A DNA stretch of 64,000 nt, taken from positions 24,621,398-24,685,397 of the forward strand of contig NC_080410.1 in assembly GCF_030265065.1 (NCBI RefSeq), read 5' to 3'. Below the pieces are notes generated by a model. The model had not been told where the DNA came from, ran no database searches, and saw nothing but the letters and a program-made list of their open reading frames with translations. A program made the translations under genes and the position numbers. How positions within the stretch are numbered: the first letter of the stretch is position 1; every line of letters begins with the position of its first letter. The stretch is from Corythoichthys intestinalis. Lineage: Eukaryota; Chordata; Actinopteri; Syngnathiformes; Syngnathidae. Below, piece by piece: positions 41,201-47,340 of this stretch.

Positions 41201-44200
41201 ATTAATATTGTTGTATTTATCGCGTTTAAATGGGTGTACCTGATCTATTAATATATACTGTATTCTCACTGGCTTAAAAAAATATTTAAAAATTGGGGGA
41301 GGGCGCAATAATATCGAATATCGCAAAAATTTATGAGATAAATTATCGCACACTAAAATTTGTTATCGCGACAGGCCAAGTATTTACTATTACAAAACTC
41401 AATAAAAAGAGGAGGATTTGAACAATTTTTAGTTCAATATTGACTCCAAATGATTAATAAACTATCAAAATAGTTGTCGATTAATCATGGAAGCCCACAC
41501 ATAGACTTCATAATGATATTGACAGGACACGGGGCCGATTAATAGGGGGCCTGCATTGTTGGCGTGGCGGTCAAATGTGACCGAGTGGAATCACAGACAA
41601 AGAGCTTTCACGTTGAAAATTCTTGTGAATAAATGCTTAAATCCCTGAATTCTTTATAGATATGGACGTAAAACAGTCTCGATTCTTGGTTAAAAGCAAA
41701 AAAAAACCAAAACCGTGCAGTTAGCATTTATTTTACGTAAATATGTCGAAGTATGATGCTAGGCTGTCAGTCAATGCGCCGGCCACCATATGTAAACAGC
41801 TTTTCTGGTGAAAATCTTTGAATAAATTAGGGCTGTAAAAATTAACGTGTTAACGAGCGGTAATTAATTCTTTTTAATTAATCCCGTTAAAATATTTGAC
41901 GCAATTAACGCACAAATGCCCCGCTCATACATATTAAATAATTAAAAGAACAGCAAAGTGAAAGGTGTACTTGTTGTGTTTTTCGGAGTTTTGCCGCCCT
42001 CTGCTGGCGCTTGGGTGCGACTGATTTTAAAGGCTTCAGCATCCATGAGCATTGTGTAAGTAATTATTGACATCAACAATGGCGGGCATCTAGTTTATTT
42101 TTTGATTGAAAATTTTACAAATTTTATTAAAACGAAAACATGAAGAGGGGTTTTAAAATAAAATGTCTATAACTTGTACTAGTTATTATCTTTTATTTAT
42201 TTTCTATAAATTTTTATAAATATTTATATATTTTATTTATTTATATATTTATATATTTTATGTATTATTTTTATTTATCTTTTAAGACCTACAAGTCTTT
42301 CTATCCATGGATCGCTTTAACAGAATGTTAATAATGGTCATGCCATCTTGTTGATTTATTGTTATAATAAAGAAATACAGTACTCATGTACCGTATGTTG
42401 AATGTATATATCCATCTCGGTCTTATCTTTCCATTCCAACAATTATTTACAGAAAAATATGGCATATTTTATAGATGGTTTGAATTGCGATTAATTGCGA
42501 TTAATTACGATTAATTAATTTTTGATCTGTAATTAACTCGATTAAAAATTTTAATCGTTTGACACCCCTAGAATAAATGCTTAAATCTCTGAATTCTTTA
42601 TAGATATGGACTTAAAACAGTCTCGATTCTTGGTTAAAAGCAAAAAAACTTCAAGTTAGCATTTATTTAACGTAAATATGTCGAAGTACGATGCTAGTCT
42701 GTCAGTCAATGTGGCGGCCAAATATTGCTAACTATGAGTTAGTCAGTATGGAAATTAGCGCCCGCCATATGTAAACAAAGAGCTTTTTCCGTTGAAAATT
42801 CCTGTGAATAAATGTTTAAATCCCTAAATTCTTTGTAGATATGGACGTAAAACTGTCTCGATTCTTGGTTAAGAGCAACCAAAAAAAAAAAAAAAAAAAC
42901 GGTTAGCAGTTATTTTACGTAAATATTGCGAGGTATAATGCCAATGCTGTAGCGGTTAATTTCTCCATTTGATTTTTTTTACGTTTCAAAATGCATGCAT
43001 GGTACAAAAACTATAACTACCTTGAATCCTCGAACAAATCACTCTGAGACAATCCTTCCCGTTTGTATGCGGTACAGCTTTCGTACTTTTTTAACCTAAG
43101 TCCGGCGTTAGATCCCTGCATATGTTGACTAACTGTGACCGACTGCGAATAACTGAAGCGGACTGTAGGACAGCCCCCTACTTGAAGGCGTTGCGCAGTG
43201 GCTGACTGATATGTGACCCGTCAATACAATAATGAAGTCTATGGCCCACACAACAACATAATGTAATCTGCAACTGTCTCCTGTTTTATGCACCTTCTTC
43301 GACATTCTCAGTTTTTAAGCTTTCTATTAGCGCTTTAGTTCTCCCCTTGGGTGTCATTTTCCTTTATGGCCTCATGATTGCCAAGCGCAGGAGTCAACTC
43401 TCATTACCGTCTGCCTCTGCGGCGAGCGTTTCGTCGCACGGGTGAGCTCTCAGGCGTGATGTAGCGCAGTGCTTCCTCGTCTTGCCGTTGGATACGCGAG
43501 TTGGGCACCCAGGTCAGAATGAGAGTGCTGCCTAGGTTCTCGTCCTTCTCCACGTGCACGCACAAGTAGCCTGCAGGGGGCGTCAACGGAAGTGGAATGA
43601 GTCAATACCATTACACTACAGTCGAGGTATGCTGTATAGATAAACACACAACAAAGAAAATTACACAGACTGCATTAAAACACTAACAAACCACATTTAA
43701 ATGTCTTTTTTTATCCCCAAGTTGAACAACGTTATCTCAACTTTATAACCTTTTAAGCCAGGTGTGCAGCACAAAATAAGGTTGCAAACAAATTACTGTA
43801 TGTTCAAATATTTTTTTTTTTACATAAATAAAAAATAAAGTCGTTCATCCAATGTGATTAATTGTCATGAATCTTGCTTATGAATTTCTTGACTTCAGGT
43901 AAGGATGTCCCTGAACTGATCACATGATCAGAAATTGAGTCGATCGCGCCATTTTTCAGAGGATCGGAATCAGGCGAAAGAATCGGGTTTTTAATTTAAA
44001 AATACTGTATAGAATAATATAAATATATATACATGGAATTTTTTCGGTATCGAATCGGGACTGTATCGGCAGATATTCAAAATCAGGTAACTCGGGTGCA
44101 AAAACTTTTTTTGAGCTGCGGAGTTTGTTTCAATAGTGTAAATATATAAATAGAGACTGCGTGTGTGTATATATAAGTATAAAACATACTGTATATATTA

Positions 44201-47050
44201 TTGGTTTTTTTTTGCAATATCTTTATACCTGTTGAAATTGTTTCTTATAGCCCATCAACCAATTCAATGCCATTAACTGTTATAGACAGGGGTGCACATA
44301 TTTTTTTTGCCATGGTTCTCAGAGGAGGACCTGGAGATGTGACTTGGTCCTCATTGAGCTTGAGAGCCGACCCGCTTGATGTGATAAAATTATGACAAGC
44401 TTTACTTAGAGCCAATTACCTTCAATTAATTATATAAACAATTAATGCTTGATTAACATCAATTGGTACAACAAAATTGCCATTACTTTGAAGTGACATG
44501 TAAAGAAATAAACATAAAAGCACTAATTCAAAATAAAGGGCATTCATATGCGGCTCCCACATTAACTCCAAGCCTTTGTAAAAGTGGGATGTCCTCCTCA
44601 TAAGAGCTCATTGAACGAGGATGTTTAGCTTTGTAAAATGTAGGGCTGTCCCAAACGACTAATTTTCTCCCGATTAGTCAGTCGACTATTTTTACGATTA
44701 GTCGACTAATCTAATAATTAATTAATTAATTAATTTTTTTTTTTTTTTTTACTAATTTAGCACAAAAAACATATTGGAACACTCAAATCATTTATTAAAG
44801 TACAAATAAACACGTAAGTAACAATAATAAATCACAAATAAACAATGAGTTCAAATGCTGATAGAATTAACTAGTGTAGCATCACGATTGAAAAGATGGT
44901 CTCTTAAACTGATGGTTTACAACTTTTATTCCATCCTTGATGTAAACACACCGTAAGAGCTACAGTGCACACAAATAAAGCAACACAATTAGAAATTAAC
45001 AGAAACTTTTCACCTTTTTCCTTTTAAACCTTATTTATATATCAATGAATTGCCTTTACCTTATTACCTTATCATTGACAATCTCTCCCTTGAGTGCAAT
45101 CACTGTATATACTGTATATATTTATGACCTTTTAACCTTATATAATTTTCTATACCATAAAATAAACCATAACATGAAATAAACCTTTCAATTAGCATTA
45201 AGAACAATACTAATAGCACTTATAGGCCCATTGTCAATGAAACATTATTATTTTGTAAGGCGACAGCACCCTCTGGTGTACAAAAAATGAAAAAAAAAAA
45301 TAAAAATTACAAACTGCGTGATGGCGCTTAAGGTGTTTATTCACGGCCGACGTGCAGCCAAGCTTGGCACTGAAGAGACAGGACAGAAGAGTGTACTCTC
45401 CTTTGTTTCTTTGAAATAAGTAAATGTTTTGGACACTCTGGTGCGCTTTTTTTGGCTTTGTGGCGCTTTCCCCGCTTGCAAACAGAGCATCCGACATTCT
45501 AACTTTCCACGCATATATTTTTTTAACCCTTCATTAACCGTCGACGGGATGTTGTGCTCGTCGACGGATTTACGTCATTGTCGACGTCATCGATGACGTC
45601 GACTATGTCGACTAGTCGGGACAGCTCTAGTAAAATGCGAGCAAAAACACATGTCAGTGCATGGCGCTGTTCTTCAATAACTTTATTCCGCCACTTGTCC
45701 ATAGGGCGAGTGGGATCCTGTCTGACATCAATAGTTTGCTTAATTGCCACATGCTCTGTTTTTTTCGTGCTTTTCAAAGTTTGGATGGCTAAAATTCTTT
45801 GACCCTACATAAAATGCGCTGCTCTTATCAGAGACATTGGGATTCTCAGGGCAAATGTTGCACCACATTTCCGTGCGAGCATCATTTGCTTCTAGCCATG
45901 GTACCTCCTGCAGCCACTTTTCAGCAAAAGTCCTTTTTTTCGGTAGCTCCGGTGACGTCTCTGTCGTCTGACTGTCTTTTGACGGGGGTGGGGGAACACG
46001 GAAATAATTACTCAGTGGGGCCTGCCTCTTTGACATTTTGAGAGGTGATTTTCTCGTGTCCGCCGCAAATACAGTGGTCAGCCATCGGTACGCAAAGGCG
46101 TATGGAAGCCGTTGAGGGCCAGCGCGTTTGTCTACGACCAGTACGCATGCGCGCATGCGGACCACTTATGTGCACCCCTGGGTTATAGACGTCAAAACCA
46201 TTTCAACTGGGAAGGCTTTTATTGAGTGATAATGTTTAACTGCCATTGATGGCAATAGGCGTCCAGTCCAAATTGACTGGTGGGCTGGCAGTGATCGAAT
46301 GATCGTTGCCAGTGCTCCCAGTCTTGAACTTCTTTCACTGTCAATGGCACCCAATGAGGTAATACTTAGAAATAAATACATTTTTAAATGATCGTTTTTA
46401 CCTATATTCACACACAAATGTCTCATAGACATGAAAAAGAACAACTGTTACAGGTATGAGTTCTTTGTGCGCAATCAAAAATACGTTTGCAAAGCTTTAT
46501 CGGGCCTACTGCTTGTACTACTTTATGTTACTGTGCTTATTGGTGAAATACCAGTACATCCCAGTGGCTGAGTTGCGCACAAAATCAGGACCAAGGAAAA
46601 TAAAAATAAAAATTACGATCTGAACTTTTTTTTTTGTTGAAAGGGCAATTTCTTTCTTTCTTTTTTTTTTTTTTTTAAATATCTACAATATCACCAAATA
46701 AGACCCCATTTTTTGTCCAACAGTTATTTTTATGTTCATATATATACCTCATATGTGAATAAAAAGTTTATCTAACAATCCAGTTTTTTTTTGGTTTTCA
46801 TTGCAGATTCTTTAAAAATTCCACAAAAAGAAAAAAAAAAAACTTTAAAAATCAGGTTGCGACCGAAATGCGACCCACCTGGGTGGTGCTCTGCCAGGCC
46901 CGGCAGCGACTCAGTGGGGTGCACGCACACATTGTTTTTTGAGTAGATGATCTCGCCGTCCAGGCCTGAGCGCCCTGATGCGCTGGGGTTAAACGTCAAG
47001 AGGTCGGAGGCCTTGGAGGAGGCGCGCCGCAGGAGCCGACCCAGAGACAT
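13096..47050 (-). CDS. tbc1d16: TBC1D16, TBC1 domain family member 16 (12 coding exons)
   Basis: The spliced frame is complement(join(13096..13341, 15006..15152, 17618..17797, 17875..18061, 19748..19882, 26726..26874, 27667..27831, 28605..28752, 28827..29003, 38588..38902, 43408..43570, 46879..47050)). It is 2184 nt or 727 residues; human is about 767. Every intron has GT-AG ends and all phases agree. The protein starts MSLGRLLRRASSKASDLL and aligns throughout with human TBC1D16. The TBC domain begins near residue 385 (GGIDPSIRGEVWPFLL) and holds the arginine-finger motif VDKDVVRTDR (exon 8) and the glutamine-finger motif GYCQGM (exon 9), so GAP activity should be intact. The family acts on Rab GTPases (Rab4A is reported) in endosomal recycling. 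The middle Ser/acid-rich region (exon 3) is the least conserved. Introns range from 74 bases to 9.6 kb, the large ones filled with transposons. Noncoding 5' exons were not defined; an acceptor lies at 47083-47084. Confidence 0.97.
14067..14565. mobile_element. CCGTATTTTT-type MITE, copy 1
   Basis: Terminal inverted repeats ccgtatttttcggactataa and its inverse, flanked by TA on both sides. The inside repeats 'gagtataagtcgca' near each end. A second copy lies at 32529-33018 in the same orientation. No coding capacity. Found in TBC1D16 intron 11. Confidence 0.8.
14824..14938. repeat. Family A MITE
   Basis: Arms around gcctgccactgacg and caccgtcagtggcag are inverted copies, in TBC1D16 intron 11, about 70 bases from exon 11. 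Confidence 0.6.
15006..15152 (-). CDS. tbc1d16: TBC1D16 coding exon 11
   Basis: Residues 598-646, with TDYFHLFLCVAIIVLYGEDV and LLHFSNLSMHMNGELVLRK. Phase 0 both ends. Acceptor ttccag|AC, donor AAG|gtgact. Confidence 0.96.
15317..15716 (+). mobile_element. Tigger-like MITE, copy 2 (3'-truncated)
   Basis: Begins cagtggtaccttgacatatg after TA and keeps the transposase-N-terminus relic region. It stops at about 15716, where a Rex3 3' tail begins, so the second half is lost. Confidence 0.75.
15727..15786 (+). mobile_element. Rex3 3'-tail fragment with GGAT repeat
   Basis: Matches the last 50 or so bases of the Rex3 at 4726-8102 (ctgctgcccccgcgacccga), then (GGAT)n. A severely 5'-truncated copy, as is common for LINEs. 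Confidence 0.85.
15833..17409 (-). mobile_element. Tc1-like transposon, 1.58 kb
   Basis: Terminal repeats cagtggtatgaaaaagtatc and its inverse (gatactttttcataccactg), TA on both sides (15831-15832 and 17410-17411). The length is that of a full Tc1 element. It lies in TBC1D16 intron 10 and encodes a decayed transposase on the minus strand. Confidence 0.9.
16042..17031 (-). pseudogene. Broken Tc1 transposase
   Basis: The N-terminus (17031-16663) reads MARSKELSEDLRSRTVDLYK and KSLDVHQSTVREVVYKWREF, a helix-turn-helix. The middle (16637-16323) has KMFTKRHLDT-like and GGSIMIWGCLL sequence, the C-terminus (16242-16042) has MNPIEMLWHDLKTAIHARHP, the end of the DDE domain. The parts fall in different frames, so the gene is dead. 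It has no close identity with the Tc1 at 2862, so it belongs to a different Tc1 family. Confidence 0.88.
17618..17797 (-). CDS. tbc1d16: TBC1D16 coding exon 10
   Basis: Residues 538-597, with MYLRELLRLMLPDFHQHL and LLFCHRWILLCFKREFPD, ending CWAHYQ. Phase 0 both ends. Acceptor gtgcag|AT, donor CAG|gtcaca. Confidence 0.96.
17875..18061 (-). CDS. tbc1d16: TBC1D16 coding exon 9 (glutamine finger)
   Basis: Residues 475-537, with NPDMGYCQGMSDLVAPLLTE, whose YxQG motif supplies the glutamine finger, and DTFWCFVGLMENTIFISS. Acceptor tcttag|GC, donor CTG|gtagtt. Only 77 bases separate it from exon 10. Confidence 0.96.
19748..19882 (-). CDS. tbc1d16: TBC1D16 coding exon 8 (arginine finger)
   Basis: Residues 430-475, with SPEEHSDFWRKVQFTVDKD and VVRTDR. 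The Arg of the IxxDxxR motif supplies the arginine finger of TBC-type GAPs. Acceptor cgccag|GT, donor GAG|gtgagg. Confidence 0.95.
20200..20387. repeat. Family A MITE, longer form (host of an hAT insertion)
   Basis: Arms aactctttcagtgccgttga and gtcaatcggagccaatgagt. The sequence just after it (20371-20395 and 21611-21665) matches 29873-29940, so both are copies of a longer repeat. Confidence 0.6.
20396..21610. mobile_element. hAT-type element with perfect 8-bp duplication
   Basis: Begins caggggtcagcgagccgcat and ends in the inverse (gttgccgaccactg). Flanked by ggttaggg at 20388-20395 and 21611-21618. The same flank without any insertion is found in a paralogous repeat at about 29870-29940, confirming the limits. 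It carries a nested hAT-like MITE at 20689-21415 and no transposase. Confidence 0.88.
20689..21415. mobile_element. Nested hAT-like MITE
   Basis: Begins tagagctgcagttatcgatt and ends aattgttgcagcacta. The flanks tatatgta and tatttgca agree at 6 of 8 bases. No coding capacity. Confidence 0.65.
22028..22206. repeat. Family A MITE, longer form
   Basis: Begins aactcattgcctgccactga and ends gtcaatggaagccaataaat, with a second inner pair of 'cattttgactg' and 'cagtcaaaatg' arms, in TBC1D16 intron 8. Confidence 0.7.
23250..24003. mobile_element. Palindromic element with coding-like arms
   Basis: About 190 bases at each end are inverted copies (left from agtaggtcaccattgttggt, right to atggtgccctact). 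Each arm encodes the same short N-terminus, MSSVLPFKFELEHNINEKD on the left arm's minus strand and MSSLLPFQFEPEGNINEKN on the right arm's minus-strand frame at about 23911, followed by PVDISQNEQQKQ. The 'PFQFEPE' start resembles N-termini of P2X7-like proteins often carried by fish transposons. That link is from memory and uncertain. Confidence 0.6.
24135..24864 (+). mobile_element. hAT-type element with zinc-finger ORF relic
   Basis: Ends cagacatgtccaaagtccgg and gtttggaaacccctg are inverted repeats of the common 'caggggtgtccaaagt' hAT type. Flanks ctatggac and ctgtagac agree at 6 of 8 bases. Located in TBC1D16 intron 8. Confidence 0.72.
24409..24633 (+). pseudogene. hAT transposase N-terminus relic (BED-like zinc finger)
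   Basis: Encodes WKLDYVFTKICNNCVCLICK then ETVAVFKEFNVWRYYQTRHA, with the C-x2-C and H-x4-H-like pattern seen in GTF2IRD2-type hAT transposases, ending LEACLILQQ and a stop. The rest of the transposase is missing. An upstream in-sense ATG at 24383 is out of frame after an A-run. Confidence 0.7.
24905..26350 (-). pseudogene. Decayed non-LTR retrotransposon (CR1/L2/Rex1-like) reverse transcriptase
   Basis: Minus-strand fragments follow the order of a reverse transcriptase. PPIFESGDSSNIADYRP with VAERCVAKIINEHLNEDG lies at 26356-26138. LVSQGSILCPLLFSLYINNL is at 26018-25824, with an 'ADDAVIFTSA' block just below. EFKCLRVTLESTLSF is at 25692-25420. A C-terminal block, GLAPPPMSEKKANC to IWNSLSL, is at 25423-25121. 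Several frames and internal stops show it is dead. The 3' end near 24905-24960 holds gggacagtgcacattgatga. The clade cannot be fixed by eye. Confidence 0.78.
26351..26725. other. Intronic, no feature beyond a poly-T run
   Basis: Part of TBC1D16 intron 7. Holds a 23-base T run at about 26641-26663 and nothing else I recognise. Confidence 0.4.
26726..26874 (-). CDS. tbc1d16: TBC1D16 coding exon 7 (start of TBC domain)
   Basis: Residues 381-430, with AIFFGGIDPSIRGEVWPFLL, including the R-x-x-W signature of TBC domains. Acceptor tgccag|GC, donor GAG|gtgaaa. Confidence 0.95.
27667..27831 (-). CDS. tbc1d16: TBC1D16 coding exon 6
   Basis: Residues 326-380, with CMQFSIQRSTLPSAESHPEE and GQVEEEYKLRK. 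Phase 0 at both ends. Acceptor ggccag|GT, donor AAG|gtacgc. Confidence 0.95.
28605..28752 (-). CDS. tbc1d16: TBC1D16 coding exon 5
   Basis: Residues 276-325, with GQLVIASRESQYKVLHFHHA and GLDKLAEVFQQWKCC. Acceptor ttgcag|TG, donor CAG|gtggga. Confidence 0.95.
28827..29003 (-). CDS. tbc1d16: TBC1D16 coding exon 4
   Basis: Residues 217-275, with LALEQLCGVFRVDLGHMRSL, a strongly conserved block. Acceptor ttccag|AG, donor CAG|gtctgc. Only 74 bases separate it from exon 5. Confidence 0.95.
29079..29237. repeat. Family A MITE
   Basis: Begins taactcactggctgccattga and ends gttgtcaatggcagacaatg, in TBC1D16 intron 3, about 75 bases from exon 4. Confidence 0.7.
29779..29940. repeat. Family A MITE with flanking repeat; empty site for the hAT at 20396
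   Basis: Arms aactcattggtggcaccaga and gtcaatggcagccaatgagt. The following bases aactcaacagataggttagg continue without interruption into acacaagaaacaatataatg. At 20396 the same sequence is split by the hAT element. Confidence 0.75.
31260..32035. repeat. hAT-like repeat interrupted by family A MITE
   Basis: The left end has cacgattcgatacgatacga and the right end catttcgatatcttgtcaca, an imperfect inverted pair of a common fish repeat. The middle (about 31436-31855) holds family A pieces (agtagacgtccaatccattt, gccgtcaatggcagccat) and 'cacttcctgttgatttt' units. Limits are approximate. Confidence 0.5.
32074..33203. mobile_element. hAT-like repeat with nested MITE
   Basis: The ends 'gtgtttttcaatcattgtgc' and 'gaggttgaaaaaccc' are inverted copies, and both flank 'gtgccgtggg' type sequence (32132, 33135). 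The CCGTATTTTT MITE at 32529-33018 lies inside. No target duplication could be settled. Confidence 0.5.
32529..33018. mobile_element. CCGTATTTTT-type MITE, copy 2
   Basis: Begins ccgtattttttttggactat and ends with the inverse, TA at both sides. Inner sequence such as gataaaatccaacacataga is nearly the same as in 14067-14565. Confidence 0.78.
33204..34711. other. Intronic, no gene seen
   Basis: Part of TBC1D16 intron 3. Open frames at 33664-34230 lie in purine-rich, low-complexity sequence and show no family resemblance. A truncated terminal repeat caggtagtcctatggttacg begins at about 34538. Confidence 0.4.
34712..35563 (-). mobile_element. Tigger-like MITE, copy 3 (complete, 852 bp)
   Basis: Begins cagtggtacctctacgtaca and ends gtatgtcgaggcaccactg, TA on both sides. 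The transposase-N-terminus relic lies on the minus strand near 35300-35400. Length nearly equals copy 4 (853 bp). Confidence 0.85.
35564..36025. other. Intronic, no gene seen
   Basis: Part of TBC1D16 intron 3 between two transposons. No coding signal or repeat boundary was recognised. Confidence 0.4.
36026..38010 (-). mobile_element. THAP-carrying DNA transposon, probably Kolobok-like
   Basis: Left end TTAAAGCAGTAATGTGAAGT and the inverse at the right end (acttcacattactgctttta), so the flanks read TTAA and TTTA. TTAA targets and THAP domains are known for Kolobok elements. Inner inverted pieces (cgtcacaccggga near 36200, tcccggtgtgacg near 37810) extend the terminal repeat. Only one THAP exon is seen, no transposase core, so the copy is non-autonomous. 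Bases of about 36825-36895 also occur at 40885-40950. Confidence 0.65.
37512..37778 (-). pseudogene. THAP zinc-finger exon of a transposon
   Basis: From 37751 the frame reads MPRRCVAMFCSHSNEKLYEW, PKDSRARKWTSFV, then SSSSVLCCKHFEDACFLNRS. This is a C2CH THAP DNA-binding domain: C-x4-C, then C-x2-H, with the conserved P and W. A donor AAA|gtaagtgtg follows QGFAKK at about 37542, so the exon was spliced. No downstream exon is seen in the element. Confidence 0.7.
38329..38560. repeat. Two family A MITE copies next to TBC1D16 exon 3
   Basis: Copy one at about 38329-38390 (tactgccgtcaatggcagcc), copy two at about 38456-38560 (aaaatggattggctgtctat, then ggattggacgtctataaccg). They are separated by an A/T-rich run. 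Copy two ends about 27 bases from the exon 3 donor. Confidence 0.65.
38588..38902 (-). CDS. tbc1d16: TBC1D16 coding exon 3
   Basis: Residues 112-216, Ser/Glu/Asp-rich and probably disordered. The conserved end SDSDTFSSPFCLSPVSEAL identifies it. Acceptor tcgcag|GC, donor CAG|gtcagt. A family A MITE starts about 27 bases inside the next intron. Confidence 0.95.
39409..41380. mobile_element. hAT-type element, 1.97 kb, perfect 8-bp duplication
   Basis: Begins aagcctgtcgcaatatgcaa and ends ttatcgcgacaggccaag. Flanked by tatttact at 39401-39408 and 41381-41388. It encodes no recognisable transposase and hosts a second element at 39556-40498. Confidence 0.85.
39556..40498. mobile_element. Nested hAT-type MITE, perfect 8-bp duplication
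   Basis: Begins cagtgttgtcaataacggcg and ends aaaattaacaacactg. Flanked by ccaactac at 39548-39555 and 40499-40506. No coding capacity. Confidence 0.88.
41390..43260 (+). repeat. Composite repeat with tandem units of about 190-240 bp
   Basis: Units share 'gtgaataaatgcttaaatcc', 'tttatagatatggacgtaaa' and 'cagtctcgattcttggttaa', at about 41674, 42618 and 42854. An hAT element (41828-42570) splits one unit. A copy in reverse orientation lies in a GAA intron at 61070-62330. Edges share 'aatgaagtctatgg'. It sits in TBC1D16 intron 2. Confidence 0.72.
41828..42570. mobile_element. hAT-type MITE, perfect 8-bp duplication
   Basis: Begins tagggctgtaaaaattaacg and ends ttaatcgtttgacaccccta. Flanked by gaataaat at 41820-41827 and 42571-42578. 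Rich in 'gattaattgc' units. No coding capacity. Confidence 0.88.
43408..43570 (-). CDS. tbc1d16: TBC1D16 coding exon 2
   Basis: Residues 58-111, with YLCVHVEKDENLGSTLILTW, NSRIQRQDEEALRY and ITPESSPVRR, nearly the same as human. Acceptor ctgcag|GC, donor CG|gtaatg. Confidence 0.95.
44641..45629. mobile_element. Nested hAT-type MITE, perfect 8-bp duplication
   Basis: Begins tagggctgtcccaaacgact and ends actagtcgggacagctcta. Flanked by gtaaaatg at 44633-44640 and 45630-45637. Inner sequence rich in 'gtcgac' units. No coding capacity. Confidence 0.9.
45740..46036 (-). pseudogene. hAT transposase N-terminus relic (ZNF862/TTF-type zinc finger)
   Basis: From 46036 the frame reads MSKRQAPLSNYFRVPPPPSK, then KRTFAEKWLQEVPWLEANDA and EMWCNICPENPNVSDKSSAF with a following SHPNFEKHEKNRAC. 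The C-x2-C ... H-x4-H-like pattern is the zinc finger of ZNF862/C17orf113-type hAT proteins. It stops after HEKNRACGN. Only a short further piece (VAIKQTIDVRQDPTRP) is visible in another frame. Confidence 0.65.
46182..46356. repeat. Family A MITE, right part (left part at 44258-44286)
   Basis: Contains gaccaaaaccatttcaactg-like and cactgtcaatggcacccaat arms. Continues the piece left of the hAT element at 44287. Confidence 0.65.
46879..47050 (-). CDS. tbc1d16: TBC1D16 coding exon 1
   Basis: Residues 1-57. ATG at 47050-47048. Contains GEIIYSKNNVCVHPTESLPG and ends HHP-G with donor CAG|gtgggt. An AG acceptor 32 bases upstream of the ATG, after a pyrimidine-rich tract, shows that this exon also carries 5' UTR. 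Confidence 0.95.
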
Positions 47051-47340
47051 TTCCTCAGAAAGCGGGATGCGGGGCCCATCCTCTGCCAAGGGGGAAAGAG
47101 AAAATGGGAGGAAATTTAGAAGATGCTACATGAGACCTAAGTTGTTGTACTTGCTTATGTCGCTTCTGGTGTCAGCAGAACTGTTGTCTTTCTCTACCTT
47201 TAGTGAACAACACACTAGTAACTACAACATTGCAAACGTGCATGTTTATGCCGCACTGCCGGCTGCATTTGCCAACTCATACTCCCTTCGTCCAAGGAAT
47301 GTTCACTTCTTCTTCCTCTTTGCTCACGCGGTATGCTTAC

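Larger units (their letters stand above)
44287..46180 (-). mobile_element. hAT element with transposase N-terminus relic
   Basis: Begins caggggtgcacata and ends tatgtgcacccctg. Flank gttataga occurs at 44279-44286 and, after one extra G, at 46182-46189. The element has split a family A MITE (left piece about 44258-44286, right piece from 46182). It hosts a younger element at 44641-45629. Confidence 0.85.
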
